A stretch of DNA of 8,148 nucleotides, from positions 16,172-24,319 of the forward strand of contig CAJOMB010000013.1 in the NCBI GenBank assembly GCA_905235615.1. Direction: 5' to 3'. A program made the translations under genes and the position numbers. This stretch comes from an uncultured Bacteroidales bacterium. GTDB lineage: Bacteria > Bacteroidota > Bacteroidia > Bacteroidales > UBA932. Positions 1 to 5,672 of the stretch are shown here, piece after piece (position 1 is the stretch's first letter; each line of letters starts with the position of its first letter). The notes under the pieces are model-generated. The model saw only the letters and a program-made list of their open reading frames with translations, was not told the origin of the DNA and did not search any database.

Positions 1-165
1 AACAAGCACCTGTCCGAAAAACGAAATCTGCAAAAGAAGCGCGTAGATTGCTTATTAAATATATTTACTATTTCAAAGTAAAAATTTTTAGTTGTGGTTA
101 AGCGCCTGATTTTCGATTAGTTAGTCAAGAAAAGCAAAAAAATTGCAAAAAAACTTTTGAAAAAA
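1..165. other. AT-rich stretch without a convincing gene; A-tract array
   Basis: No supportable gene is visible here. The first ~45 bases are richer in GC than the rest and could be the tail of a plus-strand gene entering from the left: one frame ends at TAG 44-46, another at TAA 79-81. Neither reading is recognisable. From about 46 onward the DNA is very AT-rich. Between 130 and 182 A-runs recur roughly every 7-12 bases (130-133, 136-142, 147-153, 160-165, 171-173, 176-182). They lie upstream of and inside the promoter at 166-196, an arrangement typical of bent or UP-element-like DNA. Confidence 0.5.
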
Positions 166-196
166 TTTGCAAATCAAAAAAATTGCCGTAACTTTG
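166..196 (+). promoter_or_regulatory. Strong Bacteroidota-type promoter of the small RNA candidate
   Basis: TTTG at 166-169 is followed by a 19-base spacer and TAACTTTG at 189-196. This matches the Bacteroidota primary-sigma consensus TTTG-N19-21-TAnnTTTG at every defined position. A-tracts upstream could add to its strength. Transcription should start near 200-203 and run right. No plus-strand protein gene begins before 1600, and a terminator intervenes at 279-316, so the promoter probably serves a short untranslated RNA. Confidence 0.7.
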
Positions 197-199
197 TAC

Positions 200-316
200 C
201 CGGATTGAGGAAGTGAGGTTCTCTCAACGAATCAGTCTATTGGTTATTAGTTTTAGTGTTATTAATTATGTGGTTAGTAAGAGCGTCCGCCTGCGACAGG
301 CCGACACTCTTTTTTT
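200..316 (+). ncRNA. Candidate small RNA, about 115 nt, no recognised family
   Basis: The interval is defined by a consensus promoter on the left and an intrinsic terminator on the right. The predicted transcript begins with a hairpin: TTGAGGAA at 205-212 pairs with TTC 219-221 and CTCAA 223-227, with bulged T222 and loop 213-218. An AU-rich, mostly unpaired middle (about 228-278) follows, then the terminator stem. A 5' hairpin, a single-stranded middle and a U-tailed stem make a common trans-acting sRNA layout. I do not recognise the conserved cores of SRP RNA, tmRNA, RNase P RNA or tRNA; 6S-like RNA cannot be firmly excluded. A GTG-initiated frame from 213 reads through the terminator and is not credible as protein. 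The RNA converges on the DUF389 gene, whose stop lies 25 bases past the T-run. That it is transcribed is inference. Confidence 0.5.
279..316 (+). terminator. Rho-independent terminator
   Basis: The arm 279-293 (AAGAGCGTCCGCCTG) pairs with 297-311 (CAGGCCGACACTCTT) around a CGA loop. Thirteen of 15 positions pair, with C-A and C-C mismatches. T310-T316 supplies the U tail on the plus strand. Read leftward, the same stem would end the DUF389 transcript, but only two T residues follow it on that side. It is therefore mainly a plus-strand terminator, with at best weak action in the other direction. Confidence 0.75.
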
Positions 317-340
317 ATGCCCCCCTTGGCTCATTAGTTG

Positions 341-1555
341 TCAAAGTTTGAACGGCTCGGCGGCAACTTCGTCGGACAGGGAATCGGCCGGGGCGATGAG
401 GGCGGCCTGGTCCTGTTTCAGGCGTTCAACCTCCTGAGACAAGGCTTCTATGCGGGCCTGCATGGATTCCAGCAGAGCCTGGTTCTCTTCCAGTTCCGCA
501 TTGGTGCTGTTGTAAACTTCCTGCAGGATGGTGTCCATGTCTTGCTGGGACAGCGCGAAGGAATGCTCTATCAGATTGAGGTCTTTGACCTTGAGCTTAT
601 ACGGGGCGGCTTTGCTCAGGAAGGCGTTGCGGAGACTGTCCGTGAGGGGGGCGCCGGCTAAGGAGATATCGGCCTTGTGGCCATTGACCTTATATTCGTA
701 GATATAGGTGCTGGGGGCTACCAGGCGGTTGCTTTCCACAAAATCATGGACATTGCGCTCGAAATTGTTGCTCTCGATGAGGCGGAAGGCACTCCAGATG
801 CTGGGAATGAGGATGATGAGGAGCACTCCGCTGATAATCCGGCGCCGTTTGATGGCCTGCTGTTCGGAAAAGCCCGCAACGGTTTGGAAGCGCAAATACT
901 TGACCAACAGGAAGGTGGCCAGGGTAATGAAGAAAGTGTTGATGACGAACAGGTACAGGGCCCCGAAGAAAAAGTGCATGTTCAGATGGGCCAGCCCGTA
1001 GCCGGCGGTGCACAGCGGCGGCATGAGGGCGGTGGCGATGGCAACGCCCGACAGCACCGTCCCGCGTTCTTTCCGGCTGTTCTCCAGAATACCCGCCAGA
1101 CCGCCGAAGAAGGCGATGATGACATCGTAGATGGTGGGGGAGGTGCGGGCCTCCAGTTCCGTGGGATTCACCAGCGAAAGGGGAGAGAGAATAAAGAACA
1201 GCGTGGAGGCCGCAAGGGAGATGAGCACCATCACCAGAAGGTTTTTGGCGGCCGATTTGAGGAGGTCCACATCATTGGTCCCGAGGGACAACCCCATGCC
1301 GATAATGGGCCCCATGAGGGGAGAGACCAGCATGGCGCCGATGATGACGGCCGTGGAGTTGACATTGAGTCCCACGGAGGCCAGTACAATGGCGAAAGCC
1401 AGAATCCAGACGTTGGGGCCGCGGAACCAGATGCCCGATTTGATATGCTGGGCGGCACTTTCCGTGTCCACATCGTCAAAGATATAGCCGTAGTAGCGGA
1501 TAAGATTCCGTATGCGCTTCCAAAAGGAAGGAATTTGTTTGATGCTCTCTTTCAT
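341..1555 (-). CDS. DUF389 family multi-pass membrane protein
   Basis: A 404-residue protein of the DUF389 (TIGR00341-type) family, whose function is not established. The conserved core is clear: a glycine- and serine-rich double segment around 52-92 (GLNVNSTAVIIGAMLVSP, then MGPIIGMGLS), SPTIYDVIIAFFGGLAGI near 139-156, and GVAIATALMPPLCTAG near 170-185. About seven hydrophobic segments lie between roughly 48 and 260. The C-terminal third is soluble and ends in a heptad-like charged stretch (about 350-392) that should form a coiled coil, suggesting oligomerisation or a partner. The start at 1555 is the first ATG and has no Shine-Dalgarno sequence; a weak -7-like TATCTTGT lies at 1563-1570 (minus strand) with no good -33 box. 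The gene is divergent from fprA and convergent with the small-RNA candidate. Family assignment is secure; the substrate is unknown. Confidence 0.9.
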   Translation of the reverse strand: MKESIKQIPSFWKRIRNLIRYYGYIFDDVDTESAAQHIKSGIWFRGPNVWILAFAIVLASVGLNVNSTAVIIGAMLVSPLMGPIIGMGLSLGTNDVDLLKSAAKNLLVMVLISLAASTLFFILSPLSLVNPTELEARTSPTIYDVIIAFFGGLAGILENSRKERGTVLSGVAIATALMPPLCTAGYGLAHLNMHFFFGALYLFVINTFFITLATFLLVKYLRFQTVAGFSEQQAIKRRRIISGVLLIILIPSIWSAFRLIESNNFERNVHDFVESNRLVAPSTYIYEYKVNGHKADISLAGAPLTDSLRNAFLSKAAPYKLKVKDLNLIEHSFALSQQDMDTILQEVYNSTNAELEENQALLESMQARIEALSQEVERLKQDQAALIAPADSLSDEVAAEPFKL

Positions 1556-1558
1556 AAT

Positions 1559-1591
1559 TTTGACAAGATACGCTTTTTTTCCGTATATTTG
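1559..1591 (+). promoter_or_regulatory. fprA promoter
   Basis: TTTG at 1559-1562, a 21-base spacer and TATATTTG at 1584-1591 fit the Bacteroidota promoter consensus. Only 8 bases separate the -7 box from the fprA ATG at 1600, so the 5' leader would be about 3-5 nt. The -33 box abuts the start region of the divergent DUF389 gene (ATG at 1553-1555), so polymerase bound here would cover that gene's own start. Confidence 0.7.
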
Positions 1592-1599
1592 TACTCAAT

Positions 1600-2781
1600 A
1601 TGAAAGAAATTGCAAAAGGAATCCGCTATATTGGCGTAGATCACACAGATTTGGACCTCTTTGAGAGTCAGTACAAGGTGCCGGAAGGCATGGCGTATAA
1701 TTCATATCTTATCTTGGATGAAAAGATTGCCATCCTTGATACGGCCGATGCCCGCAAGGGTGAGGAATGGCTCAAGAATCTGGAGGAAGCCCTGGAAGGG
1801 CGCGATCCGGATTATCTGGTCATCCATCACATGGAGCCGGACCATTCTGCCATGGTGGGCGCCGTTCTGGAGGCCCATCCCGGCGTAACGCTGGTGGGAA
1901 GTGCCATGGCCTTGAAGTTCCTGGCCCAGTTCCTTCCCGGAAAAACCTTCCCGAATACCCTCACCGTCAAGGAAGGGGACAGCCTGCCGCTGGGAGAGCA
2001 CAGCCTGAAATTCTATGCTGCACCCATGGTACACTGGCCGGAAGTGATGGTTTCGGTGGATGAGACTACGGGCGTGCTGTTCAGCGCCGATGCCTTCGGG
2101 AAGTTCGGTGCCTTGTGCAAGACCGCCTTCTGGGCCGATGAAGACCCTGACTGGGCCTGCGAAGGCCGCCGCTACTACTTCAACATCTGCGGCAAGTACG
2201 GCCCTCAGGTGCAGGCGCTGCTGAAAAAGCTGTCCCAGACCTCCATTTCCCTGATTGCCCCGCTGCACGGTCCCGTCATCCGCAAGGATTTGGGCTATTT
2301 CCTGGGCCTGTACAATACCTGGAGCAGTTATGAGCCGGAAACCGAGGGCATCCTGGTGGCCTATGCCTCCATTCATGGCGGCACGGAAGCGGTGGCCCTC
2401 CATGTGGCGGAGAAGCTCCGCGCCCTGGGCTGTCCCAAGGTGGCCGTGAGCGACCTCACCCGCGACGACCGCGCCGAAGCTGTGGAAGATGCCTTCCGTT
2501 ATGGCAAGATGGTGCTGGCCGCCTGCTCTTACGATGCCGGCCTGTTTACCCCGGCCCACGATTTCCTGCACAGCCTGCAGATAAAAGGCTACACCCAACG
2601 CAAGGTGGCCCTTATTGAAAACGGCTCCTGGGCACCCAGCGCCGGCCGGGTGATGAAGGAAATGCTCTCCGCCATGAAGGATGTGGAACTGGTGGGAGAC
2701 CCGGTCACCATCAAGAGCCGCTACAAAGAGGCCGACGAGCCGGCCCTCGATGCCCTTGCCCAGGCCATTCTGAAAGCCTAA
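1600..2781 (+). CDS. fprA: A-type flavodiiron protein (FprA-like O2/NO reductase)
   Basis: Cytoplasmic flavodiiron protein of 393 residues, the usual length for a two-domain class A member. These enzymes reduce O2 to water and/or NO to N2O with electrons usually delivered by rubredoxin, protecting anaerobes. The N-terminal metallo-beta-lactamase-like domain (about 1-245) carries all six expected di-iron ligands: H77, E79 and D81 in HHMEPDHS, H145 in MVHWPE, D164 in SADAFG, and H223 in APLHGP. The flavodoxin domain (about 250-393) has the FMN phosphate loop at 257-262 (SIHGGT) and a typical NGSWAPSAG segment. No rubredoxin or flavin-reductase extension is fused on, and no rubredoxin gene is in the window. 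It has its own promoter. The ATG at 1600 is well placed, and the TAA stop overlaps the rmuC stop on the other strand. Preference for O2 or NO cannot be read from sequence. Confidence 0.95.
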   Translation: MKEIAKGIRYIGVDHTDLDLFESQYKVPEGMAYNSYLILDEKIAILDTADARKGEEWLKNLEEALEGRDPDYLVIHHMEPDHSAMVGAVLEAHPGVTLVGSAMALKFLAQFLPGKTFPNTLTVKEGDSLPLGEHSLKFYAAPMVHWPEVMVSVDETTGVLFSADAFGKFGALCKTAFWADEDPDWACEGRRYYFNICGKYGPQVQALLKKLSQTSISLIAPLHGPVIRKDLGYFLGLYNTWSSYEPETEGILVAYASIHGGTEAVALHVAEKLRALGCPKVAVSDLTRDDRAEAVEDAFRYGKMVLAACSYDAGLFTPAHDFLHSLQIKGYTQRKVALIENGSWAPSAGRVMKEMLSAMKDVELVGDPVTIKSRYKEADEPALDALAQAILKA

Positions 2782-4022
2782 TCTCCTTCCGGCAGCGGCT
2801 TCTTGGGATTCTTGGGAACTCCCAGCTGAATGAGTTGCCGTGCACTGGTTAGGATGGAATTCCCCGATTCTCCTATCTTCAGGGATACTTTGTCGTATTC
2901 CTCCAGGGCTGCGTGCAGCTTGTCTCCCATGGCTGCGTGGGCCTTGGAGAAATCGTAGACGCGGTCCACCATGGTCTGGGCGGCCTTGATAATCTTTTCC
3001 TGGTTGCGGGCCTGGTCGTAATTGGTCCAGGCCAGGCGGATCATCCGCAGGAAGGGCATCAGGGTCTCTTCCGTGGTGAGGAGGACGCCTTGCCGGTAGG
3101 CTTCGCTGAAGATATTGGGCGCCAGCGTCTTGGCCAGCTGCAGGGAACTGTAATTGGGAATGAACATGATCACATAGTCCAGCGTCTTGTAACCGTCCCG
3201 GATATAGTCCTGATAGCGTTTCCCGGACAGGTTCTTGATCTGGGCGCGGATGGCCTGCAGGTTGCGCTGCGCCGCGTTCTCCTTAGAGGCTTCGTCCTGC
3301 GCGGCAAACCAGTCTGAGAGGGCTTCCATGGAGGTTTTGGCATCGATGATGACCTCCGTCTTGTCCGGATAGTGCAGGATGTAGTCCGGTCTCATGCGCT
3401 TGCCGCTGTCCTCGTTGTACACGATGCTTCCCAGGGCGTCCCGCAGGGTTTCTTCCCGGTCGAAGTCCCGCCCTTCCTCCATCCCTTCGCCGATGAGCAT
3501 GTTGTAGAGGATGACCTCTCCCCAGGTGCCGGCCATCTTGTTCTGCCCCTTGAGGGCCTGGGCCAGGTTGTCGGCCTTGGAGCCGATGGCCGATGTCTGG
3601 TCTTTCAAGTTTTTGACCGCTTGTTCCATGGCGGTCTTGAGGGAGGCGGTGCCTTCCGTCTGGCTCCGCTTCTGGGCGTCGAAGCTCTCCTGCATGGCCT
3701 TGAGGTCTTTTCCCAACGGGCCGGCGAGGTTCTTGAAAGTTTCCTCGGCCTTTTTCTGAAGGGCCTCTTCCCGCTGTTTCAGGAGCTTCTCCGTCTCGGC
3801 CGACAGCTGGCTTCGCACGGCCTCCAACTGCCGGGAAAAGGACTCCTGCTGCATCTTCTGGAGTTTGTCGGCATTCTCCAGGTCCTTCAGGGCGGCGATG
3901 AGCTGGTTTTCCAACGAATTGCAGGCCTTCACCTCATGGGCGTGCATGATGAGCCAGGTAATGACCACGGCCAGCATCACGGCCACGGCGGCTGCAAGGA
4001 TAATGAGTTCCACAGTGTTCAT
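2778..4022 (-). CDS. rmuC: DNA recombination protein RmuC
   Basis: RmuC-family protein of 414 residues. A membrane anchor lies at about 5-27, followed by a long coiled coil (about 30-160). The RmuC domain then opens with the family signature GTWGEVILYNML (165-176). A PD-(D/E)xK-like nuclease core is visible: PD at 212-213 and D227-A-K229 in IIDAKTS. In E. coli rmuC limits inversions at short inverted repeats; related proteins have been linked to phage restriction, which nothing here tests. The chosen ATG at 4022 overlaps the stop of the upstream flavoprotein gene (ATGA, 4019-4022), implying translational coupling. An in-frame extension to 4346 exists but only reads the neighbouring gene in another frame and would bury the membrane anchor. 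The TAG stop overlaps the fprA stop, and no terminator is visible between the two genes. Confidence 0.93.
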   Translation of the reverse strand: MNTVELIILAAAVAVMLAVVITWLIMHAHEVKACNSLENQLIAALKDLENADKLQKMQQESFSRQLEAVRSQLSAETEKLLKQREEALQKKAEETFKNLAGPLGKDLKAMQESFDAQKRSQTEGTASLKTAMEQAVKNLKDQTSAIGSKADNLAQALKGQNKMAGTWGEVILYNMLIGEGMEEGRDFDREETLRDALGSIVYNEDSGKRMRPDYILHYPDKTEVIIDAKTSMEALSDWFAAQDEASKENAAQRNLQAIRAQIKNLSGKRYQDYIRDGYKTLDYVIMFIPNYSSLQLAKTLAPNIFSEAYRQGVLLTTEETLMPFLRMIRLAWTNYDQARNQEKIIKAAQTMVDRVYDFSKAHAAMGDKLHAALEEYDKVSLKIGESGNSILTSARQLIQLGVPKNPKKPLPEGD

Positions 4023-5215
4023 AAGCTCTTCAATATACTTTGGGCACAGATGTAGCCGGTGCTCCAGGCGGCTTGGAGGTTGAAGCCTCCGGTAATGGCG
4101 TCGATATCCAGCACTTCGCCTGCAAAATACAGGCCCGGGTGCTGTTTGCATTCCAAACTTCCTGGGTTGATATTGGACAGGGCCACGCCACCGGCCGTCA
4201 CGAATTCTTCCCGGAAACGGCTCTTGCCGGAAAGGGGATAGGAACTGGCCGACAGGGTGGCCGTGAGGCGGTTGAGCCCTTTGGTGCCCAGTTCTGCCCA
4301 GCGGATGCCCTCCCGGAGACCGGCCTTGGTGAGAAGATGGGCCCACAGGCGGCTCTGAAGAAGGTGCGTGGAGGCAATTTGTTTCTGGGGATTCCGGGAG
4401 GCCGTCTCCAGGAGGCGTTCCCGGATCTGAACCTCCGGAGCATGGAGCCAGTTGACGGACAGGGTGCCCTTGTAGCCGTTTTCCGCCAGATGGCGGGCGG
4501 CGTAGGAGGAAAGCTTGAGGGTGGCCGGCCCGCTGAACCCCCAGTCTGTGATAAGAAGGGGACCGTGGGCCCGGAAGGCCGTCCCGTTAAGGCCGATGTC
4601 TGCCTCCACCACCAAGCCCATGAGAGCCGTAAGGCTCTTGTCCGGCACGTTGAAGGTGAAAAGGGAGGGCACGGGGGACACCATTTCCAAGCCTAAGCCT
4701 TCTATGAAGGGGAGTCCCTTGGGGGCGCCGCCGGTGGTGACCACCACGGTGTCGAAGGGCTCTCCGTTGACTTCCCAGCGGGATTCTTCGCTGCGCTTAG
4801 CATGACAGACGGTGCGGACGGGTGTATTCAGGCGGATATCGGCCCCTTTGCAGGCGCGAAGAAGGCAGCGGACAATGTCCATGGCATCCTGCGAGACGGG
4901 GAACCAGCAGTGGTCTTCCTGGAGGGTGAGCGGGACGCCCCGGCTTTGGAACCAGACGCAGGTATCTTCCTGCGAGAAGGCTTTCAGCGCCCTTTTCATA
5001 ACGCGCTCTCCGCGGGGATAAGCCTCTGCGAGCGAGCGGATTCCCTCGAAGGAATTGGTGAGGTTGCATCGGCCGCCTCCGGTAATGGACACCTTGGCGA
5101 GGGGCCTGGGACCGGCCTCGAAAAGGGCGACGGACAACCCCGGAGCCTGCTCCAGCAGGTTCGCGGCGCAGAAGCAGCCGGCGGCACCGGCTCCTATGAT
5201 GGCAATCTTTACCAT
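4019..5215 (-). CDS. HI0933-like FAD-dependent oxidoreductase (BaiN family)
   Basis: Flavoprotein of 398 residues, normal for the HI0933/BaiN family, usually annotated as NAD(P)/FAD-dependent oxidoreductase. Visible features are the Rossmann GxGxxG at 8-13 (GAGAAG) with the acidic E33 ending the second strand, the family hallmark SITGGGRCNLTN at 43-54, VVVTTGG at 157-163, and the C-terminal FAD-contacting FAGEVLDIDAITGG at 364-377. BaiN of Clostridium scindens has been implicated in bile-acid transformation, but most family members have no known substrate, and nothing here points to bile acids. Residues 137-145 (CHAKRSEES) are encoded by what looks like a dispersed repeat and sit in a loop between two predicted strands. 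The start at 5215 is 46 bases after the peptidase stop; the stop overlaps the rmuC start by 4 bases. Family assignment is firm, the reaction unknown. Confidence 0.9.
   Translation of the reverse strand: MVKIAIIGAGAAGCFCAANLLEQAPGLSVALFEAGPRPLAKVSITGGGRCNLTNSFEGIRSLAEAYPRGERVMKRALKAFSQEDTCVWFQSRGVPLTLQEDHCWFPVSQDAMDIVRCLLRACKGADIRLNTPVRTVCHAKRSEESRWEVNGEPFDTVVVTTGGAPKGLPFIEGLGLEMVSPVPSLFTFNVPDKSLTALMGLVVEADIGLNGTAFRAHGPLLITDWGFSGPATLKLSSYAARHLAENGYKGTLSVNWLHAPEVQIRERLLETASRNPQKQIASTHLLQSRLWAHLLTKAGLREGIRWAELGTKGLNRLTATLSASSYPLSGKSRFREEFVTAGGVALSNINPGSLECKQHPGLYFAGEVLDIDAITGGFNLQAAWSTGYICAQSILKSL
4781..4807 (-). repeat. Dispersed-repeat copy inside the flavoprotein gene (CHAKRSEES)
   Basis: On the minus strand the segment reads TGTCATGCTAAGCGCAGCG followed by AAGAATCC. 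It closely resembles a short dispersed repeat that I know from many bacterial genomes in forms such as TGTCATnCTGAGCGnAGCG followed by AAGnATC; translated copies give peptides like CHPERSEGS or CHAERSEAS. Here it is read in frame as residues 137-145 of the flavoprotein, between TPVRTV and WEVNGEPF, where the family normally has a variable beta-hairpin. I see no second copy in this window. The resemblance comes from memory of the motif, not from a search. Confidence 0.6.
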
Positions 5216-5265
5216 GTCAGATCCACTTTCACGCCTTCCGGGCTGTCGGGGAAAGGCGCTTTCAT
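5209..5265 (-). CDS. Possible 18-codon mini-ORF tiled between two operon genes
   Basis: The spacer between the peptidase and flavoprotein genes is filled exactly by a short reading frame encoding MKAPFPDSPEGVKVDLTW. Its ATG overlaps the peptidase stop as ATGA (5262-5265). Its TAA lies inside ATGGTAA, which begins with the flavoprotein start codon (5209-5215). Codons resemble those of the neighbours. No Shine-Dalgarno sequence precedes it, so translation would rely on coupling from the peptidase gene. It may be a real small protein, a passage frame that keeps ribosomes moving toward the flavoprotein start, a decayed remnant of a longer gene, or chance. I do not recognise the peptide. Confidence 0.3.
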   Translation of the reverse strand: MKAPFPDSPEGVKVDLTW

Positions 5266-5672
5266 CGGGCGGTGATTTTATAGGCTTTCAGTTCTTTTTC
5301 ACAGGCCTTGTGACCGGGGCAGACGGATTCCAGCAGGGCATGGAACTGGGGGCCGTGGTTCAGGTATTTCAGGTGGCAGAGCTCATGGAGCAGCACGTAA
5401 TCCCGCAGGTGGTCAGGCAAGGTGACCAGCCTTAAGTTCAGGTTGATATTGCCTTTGGAAGAGCAACTGCCCCAGTTACTTACGTTATTCTTTATGGTGA
5501 CGCGGTTGTAGGTGAAACCATGCTCGTCGGCCAGTTCCTTCAAGCGGGGCGGGAGTTCCAGCTTGGCCTGTGCGCGAAGGCGTTCCACCTCTTTGTTCAC
5601 AGGCGCCTTGCGGGGTTTTCTCCTCAGGATGTAATAGAGGCCCGTGAAGGGATTGAAAAAGATTTTACTCAT
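5262..5672 (-). CDS. Short YgjP-like (DUF45/M48-type) zinc metallopeptidase
   Basis: A 136-residue protein with the YgjP/DUF45 metallopeptidase signature. WGSCSSKGNINLN at 67-79 matches the family's WGSC block. The zinc site is HELCHLKYLNH at 96-106, giving ligands H96 and H100, catalytic E97, and H106 as third ligand (HExxH-x5-H). Compared with many members, the N-terminal region is short; the protein begins with a brief hydrophobic and basic segment (FFNPFTGLYYILRRKPRK). No signal peptide or clear membrane helix is present, so it is probably cytoplasmic. In-frame ATGs exist at 5696, 5681, 5678 and 5672. I chose 5672 because GGAGG at 5682-5686 lies 9 bases upstream of it and the resulting 8-base overlap with the CNNM gene (ATGAGTAA) is typical of coupling. 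Substrates of this family are largely unknown. Confidence 0.85.
   Translation of the reverse strand: MSKIFFNPFTGLYYILRRKPRKAPVNKEVERLRAQAKLELPPRLKELADEHGFTYNRVTIKNNVSNWGSCSSKGNINLNLRLVTLPDHLRDYVLLHELCHLKYLNHGPQFHALLESVCPGHKACEKELKAYKITAR

Noticed and set aside
1..81. Tails of plus-strand genes at the left edge (stops at 44-46 or 79-81)
   Set aside because: Several frames are open for so short a distance, none is recognisable, and base composition does not decide clearly among them.
213..437. 74-residue plus-strand frame beginning with GTG in the small-RNA region
   Set aside because: It reads through the terminator hairpin and T-run and then antisense through the end of the DUF389 gene. It lacks a ribosome-binding site and resembles no protein.
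677..1603. 308-residue plus-strand frame
   Set aside because: It lies antisense to the well-supported DUF389 gene. Its protein is low-complexity (G, H, D, E, Q rich), as expected from reversed GC-rich codons.
1702..2598. 298-residue minus-strand frame
   Set aside because: It lies wholly antisense to fprA, whose catalytic residues are all intact, and shows no domain of its own.
4023..4346. N-terminal extension of RmuC by 108 codons
   Set aside because: The extra part is the flavoprotein gene in another frame, is Pro/Arg/His rich, and would bury the membrane anchor that RmuC proteins carry at the N-terminus.
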